DNA from: Pinus tabuliformis
Lineage: Eukaryota; Streptophyta; Pinopsida; Pinales; Pinaceae
Direction of reading: 5' to 3'
NCBI GenBank assembly: GCA_031772625.1
Contig: CM062813.1
Span: forward strand, 764,708,720-764,772,719
Length of the DNA: 64,000 nucleotides
The translations under genes and the position numbers were made by a program. The notes beneath the pieces were generated by a model. The model did no database searches, was not told the DNA's origin, and was given only the letters and a program-made list of their open reading frames with translations. Each line of letters begins with the position of its first letter. The stretch's first letter is position 1. Below, in pieces: positions 24,589-37,890 of the stretch.

Positions 24589-24652
24589 CAGCTACTAGAG
24601 AACCAGCAACAGATCCAGTGCAGCTACTAGAGAACCAGCAACAGATCCAGTG
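24589..24652 (+). repeat. Tandem duplication, period 32 bp
   Basis: A 32-bp unit starting CAGCTACTAGAGAACC is present twice without any mismatch. Confidence 0.95.
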
Positions 24653-24777
24653 GGGTCTACAGACCCGCCCTTCTTCACTCCTATATTCTTAACTCCCATC
24701 CTCTTATCTGCTATGTTATTCAATCGTTCTTATCTATACTTATCCTCGCTTTAGCTGATAGACAGTTTCTTTAGATA

Positions 24778-24841
24778 CTTGAGTTCCAGTTCGTGACTAC
24801 TTAATAATCCTTGAGTTCCAGTTCGTGACTACTTAATAATC
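24778..24841 (+). repeat. Tandem duplication, period 32 bp
   Basis: A 32-bp unit starting CTTGAGTTCCAGTTCG is present twice without any mismatch, 189 bp after another 32-bp duplication of unrelated sequence. Confidence 0.95.
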
Positions 24842-25087
24842 GTTCAAGCATTAATGAATCAAACGCGCAGATGTTGTTCAAGATCCAAATACATAACCTG
24901 TGAAGGCAACGGTAGCAAAGACACAGGCATATGCAGGAGAGGCATCACCTTATTGCCATTATTATATGAATTCTTTGTTTCAGTAGCGGATTCAGTTGAA
25001 ACTAAGTTGAAGCAAGCATCACCCGCACTAGCAGAAGCAATTTCAGTTATACCCGTTCAAAATCCTCTCGTCAATGATCGCAGGGAA

Positions 25088-25234
25088 TCAGTCTTCTAAC
25101 TCCACCTATCAGTCTTCTAACTCCACCTCTGTAAGTCTGAGCAGGGCTGGCCATCAGAAATAAACACATATCAGTTTATTCCGAATGAGCAGGGCTAGCC
25201 ATCAGAAATAAACACATATCTGTTTATTCCGAAT
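25088..25234 (+). repeat. Two adjacent tandem duplications, periods 21 and 48 bp
   Basis: TCAGTCTTCTAACTCCACCT is doubled at 25,088-25,128, and a 48-bp unit beginning GAGCAGGGCT is doubled at 25,139-25,234 with two mismatches. A further 15-bp doubling (CCGAATTTTCA) follows at once. Confidence 0.93.
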
Positions 25235-25681
25235 TTTCAAGCTCCGAATTTTCAGGCAGGCTCAACTTGACGCAGGGACTCGCTGCGTCGCAGCTTCACT
25301 TGTTTAGTATATTAATCGTGGTTGACATTTAATTTTTCATCGTATTTGCATTTATAGTTTTTAGCCACACCTAACAAATAATCCAAATAGAGGTCGAGAT
25401 GGGTTTAAGGTTCTATGAATGAAACTTTGTATCCATAATGTTGCACTAAATGAAACAATTTATAAGTGTCTCCTTCAATAGTTAAAACATTTCAATAAAA
25501 GAACTAAGTTAATTTCTATTTCAATAAAAAAATAAAGTTAATTTCTAGTTTTAATATGTTGTTGACACCCATGATATTGTGGAAATGAAATTCGGGCAAT
25601 GACATTTAATTCGTAATTCAATGAAAGATTCATTGATAACATATAATACAATGAAGTATTTACTAAAAATATATTTTTCCT

Positions 25682-25683
<2 letters not shown>

Positions 25684-25758
<75 letters not shown>

Positions 25759-25775
25759 TATATCTATATATATAT
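25684..25775. repeat. AT dinucleotide microsatellite
   Basis: An uninterrupted AT run of about 72 bases, then GATATATCTATATATATATA. The 91-residue minus-strand frame across it is an artefact of the repeat. Confidence 0.97.
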
Positions 25776-25917
25776 AACATTATTGTAGGAATTCTCCTAT
25801 TTATCATAACCATATACTTAGGGGTGGTTCTTATGATTTCTTTATCTAAAAATAATAATGACGATTATTAACATCATAAATAGTACAATGCCCATGAACC
25901 AAGAGAACATAATAACT

Positions 25918-26745
25918 CACTTTTGAAGCAAAGTTTTCATAACTTCTCCAACATGATTTCTAGTATGCAATATGGAAATTGCAAACAAATGAAAATCTTA
26001 CTTGTTCATATTCCACAACTCCCCTCATGGTCAACCAAAATATAAAAATGTATAACTTACTCTAATCCTTATAATGTTTACCCTTGTTTTCTCTTCTTCT
26101 TCTACTACATTTTTTTCCACTTTCTTGTATTCTTCCTAGTTTTGAAACTCAACTACCTCCTTGACCTTATATCTAGATATAATGAAGTTTCATACTTTGT
26201 ATAACAAACATGGGTTCCTTTTAAGGTCCTTATTGTGTTTTTTTGGCACATTCTAGATGTAATAGAAATGTTTCCAATCACCACTCAATAGTAGGAATAA
26301 GAAAGTGGAAGTGAGTTGGCTAAGAATATTGTCCCCAGGGTGCAATTTAGTTGGTGATTGTCATGAAATGAAGTATCATGTAGACTAAGAGATTCAAGGT
26401 TCAAATCCCTTAGAAGTAACCCAGTCTACAGAGAGGAGGACAAGTTGTAGGCCCCAGAGGTATAGTGGTAGTGATCGAAATCAACCCTATGTCACACAAG
26501 TACAAGCCTAACCCAGTTATCAATTCCTTTGGTTACAAAAACATATATAAAATAAATAAATAAAAATCATCCCAATCTAAGGCAAATCTTCCATAGTTGT
26601 CCTTAACATGATTTCTATTTTGCAATATACCAACCACAAACAAAAGAAATCATTTCTTAGCTTAGCTTCTAAATCCCATAGCTCCCCTTTTAGTCAAAAA
26701 ATAAAGTAAATTAAAAATCTTTATAGCTCACCCTAATCCTTATGA
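25918..26745 (+). repeat. Diverged direct duplication about 675 bp apart, enclosing a SINE
   Basis: About 25,918-26,065 and 26,595-26,745 share ACATGATTTCTA...TGCAATAT, then CTTA, CCTCAT/CCTTTT..GTCAA and CACCCTAATCCTTATG-like blocks in the same order. It may be a tandem duplication or a pair of terminal repeats of an unknown element. Confidence 0.55.
26338..26568 (+). mobile_element. SINE, tRNA-derived
   Basis: The head has an A-box-like TTTAGTTGGTGA (about 26,346) and a good B-box GGTTCAAATCC (26,399-26,409) at tRNA-like spacing, the internal RNA polymerase III promoter. An unrelated body and an A-rich tail (AAATAAATAAATAAAAATC) follow. It encodes no protein and would need LINE enzymes to move. 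I could not fix its target duplication. Confidence 0.65.
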
Positions 26746-26839
26746 TTAATCCATCCATTCATGATTTATACTAACAATTATGAACCATTATATATACATA
26801 AAAAGACTAAGAATCATATGAAGATGATACCACATAAGA

Positions 26840-27010
26840 ATAATGGAGACAATTAGGGAGGGGACAAGAAGGATGGGTGATAGAAAGAAGGGGGGAGAAA
26901 AAGGAAGGTGGTGACAGCGGTGGAGAAAAAAATGAGAGAAGGATGATAAAAAGGGTGGCGATGAATCCAAAGGTGATAAGAAGACAAGAAAGGTGAACAC
27001 AAGGAAAATA
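26840..27010 (+). repeat. Purine-rich tract, about 170 bases
   Basis: Almost only A and G on the plus strand with few interruptions; open minus-strand frames rich in Ser, Phe, His and Pro here are composition artefacts. Confidence 0.7.
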
Positions 27011-27122
27011 AAGTCCATATTCTTATATTTGTCATTAATTATGTTCTCAAAGTTTTATTAACCCACCAAAATAAAAAAGATGATAGGAAATATTATCTAG
27101 CATCAAGTTAGGCTAGGTCGCA

Positions 27123-27485
27123 GAGGCTTCACTGGGGGTGCAATACCATACCACGTGAATTCATATTGGGGGATATATATTGAGGAAAAAATGACATAAT
27201 ACATTGAGGAAAGGGTTTTTATATTAGTAGGTGTAAAAAATGGAGTTGAAAGTTAATGAAAATATATAAAGGGGTATAGAAAATGTTAATGAAAAATGGA
27301 TACATACAATATCTAGTGAATGTAGGGGTTTTTTAAATTGAGAATGTGTATTGAGTTCATAATAGTAGGGGGTTAAATAATGTGATTTTTAGAGGTATTT
27401 TCCAATATGTAGTCAAATTAAGGGTATTGTTTAATATGCCACGAGCACACGTGATATGTCATAGGTTCATTGAACGAAGCCCCCA
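27123..27485 (+). mobile_element. MITE with CACGTG-containing imperfect terminal inverted repeats
   Basis: The left end starts GAGGCTTCACT and reaches CACGTG after about 30 bases; the right end read on the minus strand starts GGGGCTTCGTTC and also reaches CACGTG. The middle is AT-rich and non-coding. A second member of the family is at about 53,048-53,297. The target duplication could not be set. Confidence 0.6.
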
Positions 27486-29462
27486 TGGGATAGGTGGTAT
27501 ATTGAAATACCAAGTACTTTATAGCAACTTGAATGGTGATTTTATCTCTTCATTGTAGTGTATTAGCCTAAACCTTCAAGAGAAGGGATGGATTTCAAGG
27601 AAGATGTATGTTTTCCTACGTAAATAAATATATATTTATAATCTCTTGTTCTATATCATTCCCTTCACAATTAGCTTATGATTCTTCACATCATGATATA
27701 TTGTTCCCTTCATAGTGACCTTGTAATTTCTCACATAAGGTTATGCATACTTCACTCTTGTCAATAATGAATTAGAACTCCCTAAAAGAATGGCGTTGGT
27801 AGTGTGTGTAAACACAATAATAATTTCATAATGTGTAATTTTATCATTGAATAAGATATTACGATGCTATCACACACTAGCAAAATATTATATATTTATA
27901 ACTAAGGTGGTAACTTAATGCAACATGATGCAAACATAACGCATAGAAGGCATGACATTTTATAGTAATTTGCAAATGATGCAAAGATGACACGCTTTGA
28001 TGACACCATGATGCTAAGACAAGAGGGGAAAATAACATTGTTTTAATCTTTTTAGTGTCATTCATACAACAAAAAAGTGACATAAAATTGCACCTCAAAA
28101 ACCTAATACATGCTAGCAAATAAAAAGGACTAAAAGTGAAAATGTGTTATGGTGATGTTCTAACCTTATTGTAATAATGGAAGTAGATGTTTCTCGTGTT
28201 AATATTTTCCTTGGTAGTCTATGCCAAGGTAACTTTTGGTTCACTTTTCCTATTTTTTGGCTGGTTTTTAGCATGAAGTGTAAATTTCAACATCTTGTCA
28301 ATATTGTTCCTACCTCATGCTAGTTAAGCGGGCATCATTTTCTTTCCTCTAGTAAATCATCCCATACTGACCTCAACACATTTTATATATTAAGGGTTGA
28401 TCTGAAGGTTGAGTCAATTGGTCTCCATTTACCTCATCAGTTATCTACCTCACATTCAATATTGTTTTACATCATTGTTTTTTGATTCAATCATTCCTTC
28501 TGGCATCTTCAACTCCATTATTCATGATTGCCAATATCTTCTAGAATAGAGAAAAATGAGTCAATGTTTGAAGAAACTTTCTTAAGGAAGTGAAGAGCAC
28601 CCTCCTTCCTTTTTAAAGAGGTCATACTCCTCTATGTGAAGGATACATGAAGTGTAGTAAGAGAAATGCTAACATTGAAACAACTAACATTGTTTCTTCA
28701 TTAATTTAAATAATGTATTTAATACTTAAGAAATAGACTAAATAATTTCGAACCATTTGTAAAATAGAAATAACATTTTTATATTTAAAGATTAAATTTC
28801 TCAAACAAAAAATACTTTTCTCTCTAAAATATAATGTAAGCAAATAAAACAATCACAATTTATAGGAAAATTATAAACATAAAATAATAGGATTTATGGT
28901 AGAGAACTTTATCTTATTGAGCCGAGAGGCTCATTCTACAGCCTAGTATGATGGGTAACAATGTCTATCCATCATCAAAGTTGAAATTTTGCTCATGTCG
29001 GCCCAAATAAAAATTTTAAAAAATTAAAAAGAAAATAGATAACTGCACAAAATATTTAAATAATATTAGTTCATAAAAAAATTTGCACTTGCTCTTGCCT
29101 CATGTTAAATCTGTATTTAAAATGAATCTATACTGATTAATTACAAAAGTTTAAACATAACTATATTTTCTAAATTTCACTCGAAAATGACCAAAATAAA
29201 CCATACACATAGTAATAAGTCTTCAAATATTTTTTTAAATTTTTTTCATATATATTTCAAAATATCAAAAATCATAATTCATGCAAGACTCCACAAAATT
29301 CCTATGATAATAATTAAATGTATTCATTCTCCTACATTAAGATGATGCTACAACAAACTTGGAAATATGGTAAAATCCTAGACTCAAAAATAGAGGAAGG
29401 CTTCGTCACTAGAGGAAGCTATCATAGTTGTAAAACATATGACTACCAGATTGAAAGAGACA
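27486..29462. other. AT-rich intergenic DNA
   Basis: Only short frames without domains. I see no transposon ends, RNA gene or exon that I can support. Confidence 0.5.
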
Positions 29463-29696
29463 TCACTGGTAGAACATTGGAAAGGGGGTGAACCCAGAGT
29501 CTTGTTTACAAAGGGTATATGTTGTGAACCCCTCTTTTGTTATGACAGTATTCTTTCTTTTGTTGTTCCAAGATTCTTTTAATAATAGTTCCATGTGAAA
29601 ACATGATTCCCGTGACCTCGCTACCTTACCAAAAAAAAAAAAATCATGAAGATTTGGTGGCAATACTGACCAATTGGCCCACAAGTGGGGCCACAA
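29463..29696 (-). pseudogene. Unidentified coding-like fragment
   Basis: A 77-residue minus-strand frame containing a T-run-encoded Phe stretch. The second half looks protein-like (SRESCFHMELLLKESW). I do not recognise the family; a fragment of a repeat-encoded protein is most likely. Confidence 0.2.
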
Positions 29697-30059
29697 TAAT
29701 CTCGTGCATTATCTTCAAAGCGATCAATTCACCCGAGGTAACATGTGACGTGGACATTATATTTGCATAGAGAGTTATTTTCCACATTATTGACCACAAA
29801 GTTTTTCAACCATCTATTCACCTCCACATCAAAATAGTGGGTAAAGCCATTAAATTATCTCTAAAGTATTCTTTTTCCTCAACTAGAACAACGTGTAATT
29901 CCTCTTTGTGGTTAGTGTATCATCATGAATTACGGTAGGGCCCTTAAATTTCTTCATAACTTCAAATACTTTGAAAGACATTGCAGCCTTTTTGTGTTTT
30001 TGACCATCAAAGGATATTATTGGGTTTTTTTTAAAGAGAGTCTTACCTTTATTTTACCA

Positions 30060-30960
30060 ACCCCTTCTTATCTTAGTTATTTGAATGGATATTGTCTCTT
30101 TTTCTCATGTGAATATTTATGAAATTCATTTTATTAATTAAAATTATCAAAGTAACTCCATTATTTATTTGAGAATAAAGATTTCTTTCATAATAACATA
30201 AGTTTGATTTACAGTTTTTCGCAAGTATAGGATAAAGGTTATTATATCTATCACATTGCTTGAAACATTCTTTATTATACCAATTAATAGTCCTTGAACT
30301 ACTTTTACTTAGCTTCTTAGTGTGATCATATTTAGTGTATAGAATGACAGTTTCAACAAATAAAGGCTTAATGTTTAATATTGTTTCCAATTCTACTACC
30401 ATGTTCCTTATTTATTGTCATTCCTCTTCATGTTCTCCAATTACATGTTCTTACAATTAAGCAATGCCTTTATGCATTTTCAAAGTATTAGAAACTTTGA
30501 TATCTTTAACATCAAAATGGAACAACCTTTTTTCAATTATTTTTTCTCCCTTAATCCTAACTTTAAACATCAACAATTTATACCGCTTTACCAACACTAG
30601 AATGATGCTTAGTAATAGAAATATATTCAAAGGTAGGAATATGTGTTGTATCATTTTATTTTCTTCTAGCTTAGTTTTGATTATGTGGGCCATATCCCTA
30701 AAAATAGGCTCAACCACAACACAACAAATTCCAGTGTCGTTAGTAGGATTAACTTATTGTTTATCATGTCCTCCAAACCATGATTGTTGCTCATTGTTTA
30801 TAGACCTTTTCATCTTAGAAGTAACAAGGCTTGCATGATCCTTTTATTTTGAAAGTTTCTTAGGAGATCCCCACCATCACCACTAGCAACAATATTATTT
30901 GTTTTCTTTTTCTTCCACCTCTAGATGAGATAGACATTGTCCTTTAAGTTGATATTAAAT
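30060..30960 (-). pseudogene. Unidentified decayed coding remnant
   Basis: Several minus-strand frames follow each other (30,073-30,402; 30,457-30,717), with lysine- and asparagine-rich protein-like sequence, such as VVEPIFRDMAHIIKTKLEENK. The interruption pattern suggests a dead transposon gene. I cannot name the family. Confidence 0.25.
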
Positions 30961-33900
30961 TATTTCTAATGGAATTTTTGTTATTTCCTTCTTATAATCA
31001 AAATAAATTTACCAATTTTATTACACTATTGGTTGGTTTCCATATACTGCACATTATCCTTCATGATTTCTTTTCATCTTCTCTTGATATATGTACAATT
31101 TTCTTCCTTGAAGTTGCGCTCTTCACTATTAGGAAATTCTTCCCCGAATGTAGGTGAATACAACTCCCTCCCCACAACCATTTGTTTTACCTCCTTAACA
31201 AAGATATATTGTATTTTATAGAATTGATACTAGGATTTATGTTTCCAGATACTGGATTCCATAATGAAGTGGGTGTTTTGTAACTAAGGTGTGTCAAAAT
31301 TGCCCACATAGAAGTTGTGTAAACTAGGTAACAAACAAAATGTAAATATAAGGAAAATTACAAGACTCAAGCAAGCCATTCTTAACTTATCATATGAAAT
31401 AAACAAGATAGAACTAAAGAAACTAACATCAAATATTTAGAACATATGATGAAGTAAAATAATAAAGAGTATTTTATTACACTAATAGAAAGAGGACTTA
31501 CAATCAACACTTTGATGATGGATTGATGTAGCTAGATAGGCTCAAAAGCCACCTTTACTAACAAGACCTTTTTTTCGTTATGTGCTCTAACTCCAAACAT
31601 GGTGGTAGTGGAATTCTTGATGGTAGAGAAATTATGGCTAAGGTGCAAGATCTTTGTTGTGGAATTTATGCAACATAATCTAACTGTGGATTATGGCTTA
31701 ATGAATTTATTTATAGGTGAAATGGTAGACCTTATTTTGGAGCTAGCTTTAATGTGAAAAATCCTAATACACTAATGCAGTAACATGATGAGGTGGTTAA
31801 TGAAGAGAAGATCAAACCCTATAATTAGTAATAATGGATTGATAAAGCCCATACCTACCCACTATGCCATTTTGATAGGTGCATAGGCATTAATTAGTTG
31901 TAAAAATTAATGGATTATTATTATTAGTAGTAGTTTGATATAATGGTATTTTATGGATTTTTTTGTGTATTTTGCACATAAAAAAAGAGGTAAATATCAG
32001 GCTATAAATTTTTGGTCAAGTTTTAGTTTGACTTAGATCATTATGACATGATTTAGGTTAGATAATAATGGAAATAAGGATTAAAGCTACATAGTGATGT
32101 TTTTCTAAATGAAAATGCATGAAACATGATAGGTGAGCAAAATTAGGTCGATAACACATAAACACACAAGTTTGACATTTGGTTCTATACCAAACTTAAC
32201 ACGTGAATTCTTAATAATCTTATAGAAAACCAAAGAAAAATTATGATAACAAGACATGTATAACTTAATAGTCCCCTAAACTTAATCAAATGGTGTGAAA
32301 TCTCATTTGAATCCATTTCAATGCAATCAAAGTTTTTTTTTTTGAAAAGTAGTGTAAATGAAAAATATTACATACCTACACATAAAGGTAGTGGAGTCAT
32401 GTCCAACCAGTCGAGTGAATAACCATGCCTAGTAGGGTTTAACCAACTCCATAATATCCACTTAGTACAATTTCACAAATTCAGCTTTTGATTGAACCAT
32501 CCATATATTTAAAATGAAAAATACACTAGAGCATCTAAGGATGAATTAATATTAGATGTTTCGAAAATCCTTGTGGGCTTTGCAAACTTCAACATTCTTT
32601 TGAAAATATAAAGGGTGACAAATATTCATAGCTTTCATGCTTTATCCAATCTTGTCACTCTATATTTGGAGTTAAATTTCTTTGCAAACTAGTTTATAAC
32701 TTTATGCAAGTCATAAACCTCTAATACACACCTTGCATTTACTAATCTCAAGGCATAGATTATGTTCAAATTGCAATCTTCCTCAGATTCTCTGAATACC
32801 ACATATACACAATATAGAAGTGGAAATATTTGTAACTTTGGGCCAACAAATTCAAAGTATTTCCATCAAATTATTCCATGTGCTTCTTTAGTGGCATCTC
32901 TCAGTTATACTTTAATGACACAAGTAGTATTATATTATACAGATCCTCAAAGTATTTTACATGCAACAATATCACTATCAAACTCGGAGGAGAAATAGAA
33001 AGGTGGTGTAACTAAATTACCATTTATTGCTTTGTACCCAAATGTACAACTTTAACACCAAAATTTAATTTTCCAAACTCAAATAATTTAAGCGAAGGAA
33101 TTACAATTGAGGGTTAAAGGACCCTCCTCCACTTCCTATGTCCACATGTGATGTGGAGTTGTGGGGCATAGCAATGATGACCATTGTGCAAAGGATGGAA
33201 GCATGGGAGAAGGAATTTAATGGAGATATATGACCGTATATGGGGGTGTGGAGCATGGAAGAGATGCGGTGATGAAGGAATGGTGCAAAGAAGAGAAATG
33301 TGGGAATGCAACATGCCAACATGAACCATCGAGGCATATAAGGCCAAGGTTTTTTCCAATTTTTTTTGTAGATGCAAAGATACATAATATGAAGGAGAAG
33401 AACAATAAATATGAATTTTAAAATAGGTTTATGCAGCAAACTGAGGGTTCAAGAGCACTAGACCCCATGCTTAGCCAAAAACCCAAAATTTTCTTTTGAA
33501 ATAAAATGCTTATAATTTTTAGAAGATATTTCCAGGATTTTTAAATTATTCATAGTTGATTCTAGTGAAAAATTTTAGTTTGAAAAGGAAGTGGAAATGT
33601 ACAATGAGAAAACTTATTATAAGTAGTAAAAATCCATTAACAACATTGTTAAGATCATACTTGTAGGATAGCAATTGTCATCATTGATAGGATATTTGAC
33701 ATCTAATAGTGACTTCTACTATTAATCTTTATAAAGATGGTTTTTCCCATGGTCAATTACAACTCATTACCCCATTGTTGAGATTCATACTTAGGTTGAT
33801 TAGTCCTAGATCCTAGGTTGTAGTGCTTTGACTTGTACAATTTTCATTCAATAGATTTGTAAGCTTGTACATATGAAACCAACTCCTAGCTTTAGGCTTA

Positions 33901-36589
33901 AATTATTCCAAGCTATGTGCTACTTCTAAATATCATCACTACAAATACTCAATAGATATATTGATCCATATGATATATTACATCTTTGGCCCATTTTTAT
34001 GTCCTACAATGCTCCACTTCTATTAAGATAAGGTCTATATTGTGATTCAATATTCATTTTTGTACTTAGAATCGATCATTATTCAAGCATGTGAATTTTG
34101 CCTCATGAAAATAAGAAATATTTATGTCTTAACTATCGTTTTGTGCGCAAATCATATTGATCCTATATTATGAAGGTGATATTTTCATGAAGGCTCTCTT
34201 AATAGTCGGACACTCTTGAAATCTGGAAAATACTACTTAAGCTCCTAGATAATTTTTTAGTTATTGATAAATATTTTTATGACAAATGATAAAATTTCCA
34301 TAAGAGAATATTAATAATTATATGAATTAGAGAAATAAGGAGATGTGATAAATTCTAAAAATAAGAACAATTTTTATAAGTCCATCAACACATAACATTT
34401 TATTAGTACTTCTTTTAACTTCAATTTGTAAAAAAAACATTGTAATGTATTTTGACCATATACTTCCCTCTTACTATGGTACATAATGAATATTTGTTAA
34501 CAACTAATATTGACATCACCCAACACACAATATTCCCTTGAGTATTTATTAACAACTAGTATTAACACCACCCAACACACAATATTCCCTTCCAAAAATA
34601 TCTGGATTAAAATAAATTAATAAAGTCATGTTATCCACTTTTATAAAATCAACCTTCATATAGTCAAACAAAAATATTTTGAGATGTAAACCTCCGCCCC
34701 TGTAGCAACAACGTTGTACTCGTTTAATAGAATAGCATGTTTTTTCTTTTGAGAATTTCATGGATATGGTGCCACCAGGTTTGTCAACTTAAATGCCTAA
34801 AAATATGGATTCACTCATCCTCCATAACACCATGGCTCTTTATGGGAATTGAGTGAGTTGTTTGGTCTTTTACCGACCAAAATGATTTATTAAGATTGTG
34901 AAGAGATTTCAAAGGAAGAAGCCTTTCAGAAGAAAATTGTGTCCTTACCTAACTCGCTAGGTATCAACATGGCAGTCTTTTTCTACTAATATTCATAGGG
35001 TTTGAATGGGTGGTTTATTAAAGGTGATTTAATAATATCTTTATTTATTGTTAATGTAAAATTAGATAAAAAATTATAAATTTGATTTTTTTAAATATTT
35101 AATTAAATCAGTAAATTATAAATGATATTATATTATTATTGTGAGAATTAAATTTAAAAAATTATTTTTATAAGTTTGATTTTTTTAATATTTATTAAAT
35201 TAGTAAATTATAAATAATATCGTATTATTATTGTGAAAACATGTGATTCACTGCTCAATGTTGAGTTGACATGTGTCTCTTTTAAAAAATATATCTACTC
35301 TAAATAAATAAATAAAATTAAAAAAATTATTTTTACAAGTTTGATTATGTTATATAGAATATTTTCGGAGGAAATCACATTGAAGATTTTGGTAGATGGA
35401 TTATCTAGTGTGGTTCATCTTCAGGACAAGATGATTTTTTTTAATATTTAATTAAACTAGTAAATTATAAATGATATCATATCATTATTGTGAGAACATG
35501 TAATTTGTGCTTAATGTAGAGTTGACTTGTGTCCCTTTAAAATAAAAGATATACTCTAGATAAATAAACATTGTCAACTATAATAAAAACATAAATATAC
35601 ATATTGGATTGGTTTTAATTAAAAGCATTGTAAAATATCAATAATCCTATTTTTATTGTGCTCACTTAGTTCATTGTTAATATTACAATCACATATGAAA
35701 AAGATGTAGTAAAAATGGTTCATTCTGACTCTTGGAATTATAAATAAAATATTTTGATGTCTATATTAAATAATAGAATTTTATATTAATTTATTGAAAT
35801 AAAGTAATAAAAAAATATTTTATTTCTCTTATAAATATTTAAAAATAGAAATTAAATAAATTGTTTATATATATATATATATATATAGGTAGGTTGGTCT
35901 TAAAAGAAATAACTAAATAAATTAGTTAAGAAGAAATTTTGTAATTCATTTAATTTTTAATATAAAATATTAATAACAATAAAATATTTAAAAATACAAT
36001 TTAAAAAATGAAAAATTACACATGGTTGATTTAGAGAGAAAAATAACTAGTATAAATTCATTTTAACCACTTATCAAGTACTAAAAGAGATTAAAAAGAA
36101 TTAAATTTCTTGAAGTGTAAACTTATTTTTAAGTTTTATTTTCTAAGAAGAAAATTTAGAATTTTTTAATTTTATATTTCTACACTTGTGTTAGATCTTG
36201 TGCTCCATCCATGTCCTAATGATGAACCACAATTGAGAGTTCCAAACGTTGATGCCAAAAAGCATATGTGATTAATCCAAAAGAGCTTTCCTCTGATAAT
36301 TTTGAATCACAAAAGTCTGAATTCAATAATATCAAGAGATTTGATCCCTTTGTAAATCCGTATTTAAGATGAATCTATACTGATATATTTACCTTATGAT
36401 TAAATTATAAGTATTTAAAATTTTAAATGAAAGATTTTCTTAATATTAATAAATTAAAATAGATAATATATTCAAATGAAAATAATTTCTACATATTTTA
36501 AACTTGTTTAATAAAATTTTGAGGTTTATTGAAAATTTTGATGGTGAATAAATCATTATTCCATTTAACATTATTTTTAATCTTAATAT
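30961..36589. other. AT-rich intergenic DNA with local duplications
   Basis: No gene is supported. Visible structure: a 52-bp tandem duplication (TATTTRTTAACAACTA...CACACAATATTCCCTT) at 34,491-34,594; three diverged copies of a block with AGTAAATTATAAATRATAT...TATTATTGTGA at about 35,089, 35,190 and 35,440; and an AT microsatellite at 35,866-35,887. Confidence 0.6.
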
Positions 36590-37890
36590 AAATTCATATA
36601 TATATATATATATAGATAGATAGTCTTTAAGTGAGACTTTTTGGAGTCTGGCAAAAAAATTGTGGTCAAATCTTGATTTGTGTTGTTTTAAAGGTTTTTG
36701 ACTGTGTAAATATGGATTCAACATCCTCCAAAACCCTCAATAAATCCCTGCGGAAATCTAGACAAATTAGATCAAAAACAAACTTAAAACGAATAAATAA
36801 ATGAAATCCTGTGTCAGATTCTGTCTTTATAGAAATAAATGAAATCAGAACTCATCAATAGCTTTAAGACTATAATATTTTATTAGAAAATCCAAACAAC
36901 AACAACAAAAAACATATTTGAAGCAACGATTTTCCAGAGTCTAATTTTATAAAAACAATGACAGAAGGATAATGAATTCGTATATATATATAGAGAGAGA
37001 TAGTGTTTCTGGCAAAAAAAACTTGGTCAAATCTTGATTTGTGTTGCTTAAAGGTTTTTTCACTGTAAATATAGATTCAACATTCTCAAAAATCTTCAAT
37101 AAATCACTGCCAGAATCTAGAAAAATTAGATCAAAAGTAAACCTGAAATAAATAAACAAAAGAAATCTCATATCAAATTTTGTCTGTATAAAAATAAATA
37201 AAATCAGATCGCATCAATAGCCTTAAGACTGTAATATTTTATTAGAAAATTCACACAACCAAAAAAACATATTTGAAACAGCGACTCTCCAGAGTCTAAT
37301 TTTACAAAAACAGTCACAGAAGGATAATACATATAGGAATAAATAAATGAAATCCCATATCAAATTCTGTCTTTATAAAAATAAATGAAATTGGATCATA
37401 TCAATAGCCTTAAGATTCTAATATTTTATTAGAAAGTCCAAACAACCCAAAAAAAAAAGCATATTTAAAACAGCCATTTTCCAGAGTCTAATTTTACAAA
37501 AACAATCACAGAAGGATTTTATATATATAGCTTTTTAAGTGTGATTGTTTAGAGTATGGCAAAAAAAAATATTTGTGGTCATTATGGTCAAATCTAAAAA
37601 TGATTATAAATATAGATTTAACCTCCTCAAAAACCCTAAATAAATCCCTACTAAAATCTAAAAAATTTAAATAACAAATATACCTGAAATAAATACATAA
37701 ATAAAATCTTTATAAAAATAAATGAAATCAGATCTCATCAAGATCCTTAAGAATTTAATATTTTATTAGAAAATCCAAACAACCACCCAAAAAATAAAAA
37801 AACATATTTGAATATTTGAAGCAGCCATTTTCCAGTGTCTACGTTAAGATATTTTATGAAAACAATCACAGAAGGATAATGGAATGTTGC
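36590..37890 (-). repeat. Degenerate repeat cluster downstream of the protease gene, related to a nearby MITE
   Basis: The phrase TATTTTATTAGAAA..CCA..CAAC recurs at 36,875, 37,234, 37,421 and 37,758, each followed by CCAGAGTCTAATTTTA-like and CACAGAAGG. The companion block (TCTGGCAAAAAAA...GGTCAAATCTTGATTTGTG...GATTCAAC) occurs at 36,646, 37,008 and, weaker, 37,555. That second block matches the reverse complement of the MITE at 40,914-41,170. The cluster is therefore three nearly full units and one partial. Confidence 0.75.

Noticed and set aside
25538..25813. 91-residue minus-strand frame with Tyr-Ile repeats
   Set aside because: It is produced by the AT microsatellite and has no coding signal.
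26788..27035. Serine/phenylalanine-rich minus-strand frames
   Set aside because: They arise from the purine-rich tract on the other strand.
33101..33439. 112-residue minus-strand frame rich in His, Ser and Phe
   Set aside because: No domain, overlapping frames on both strands and composition like the surrounding DNA.
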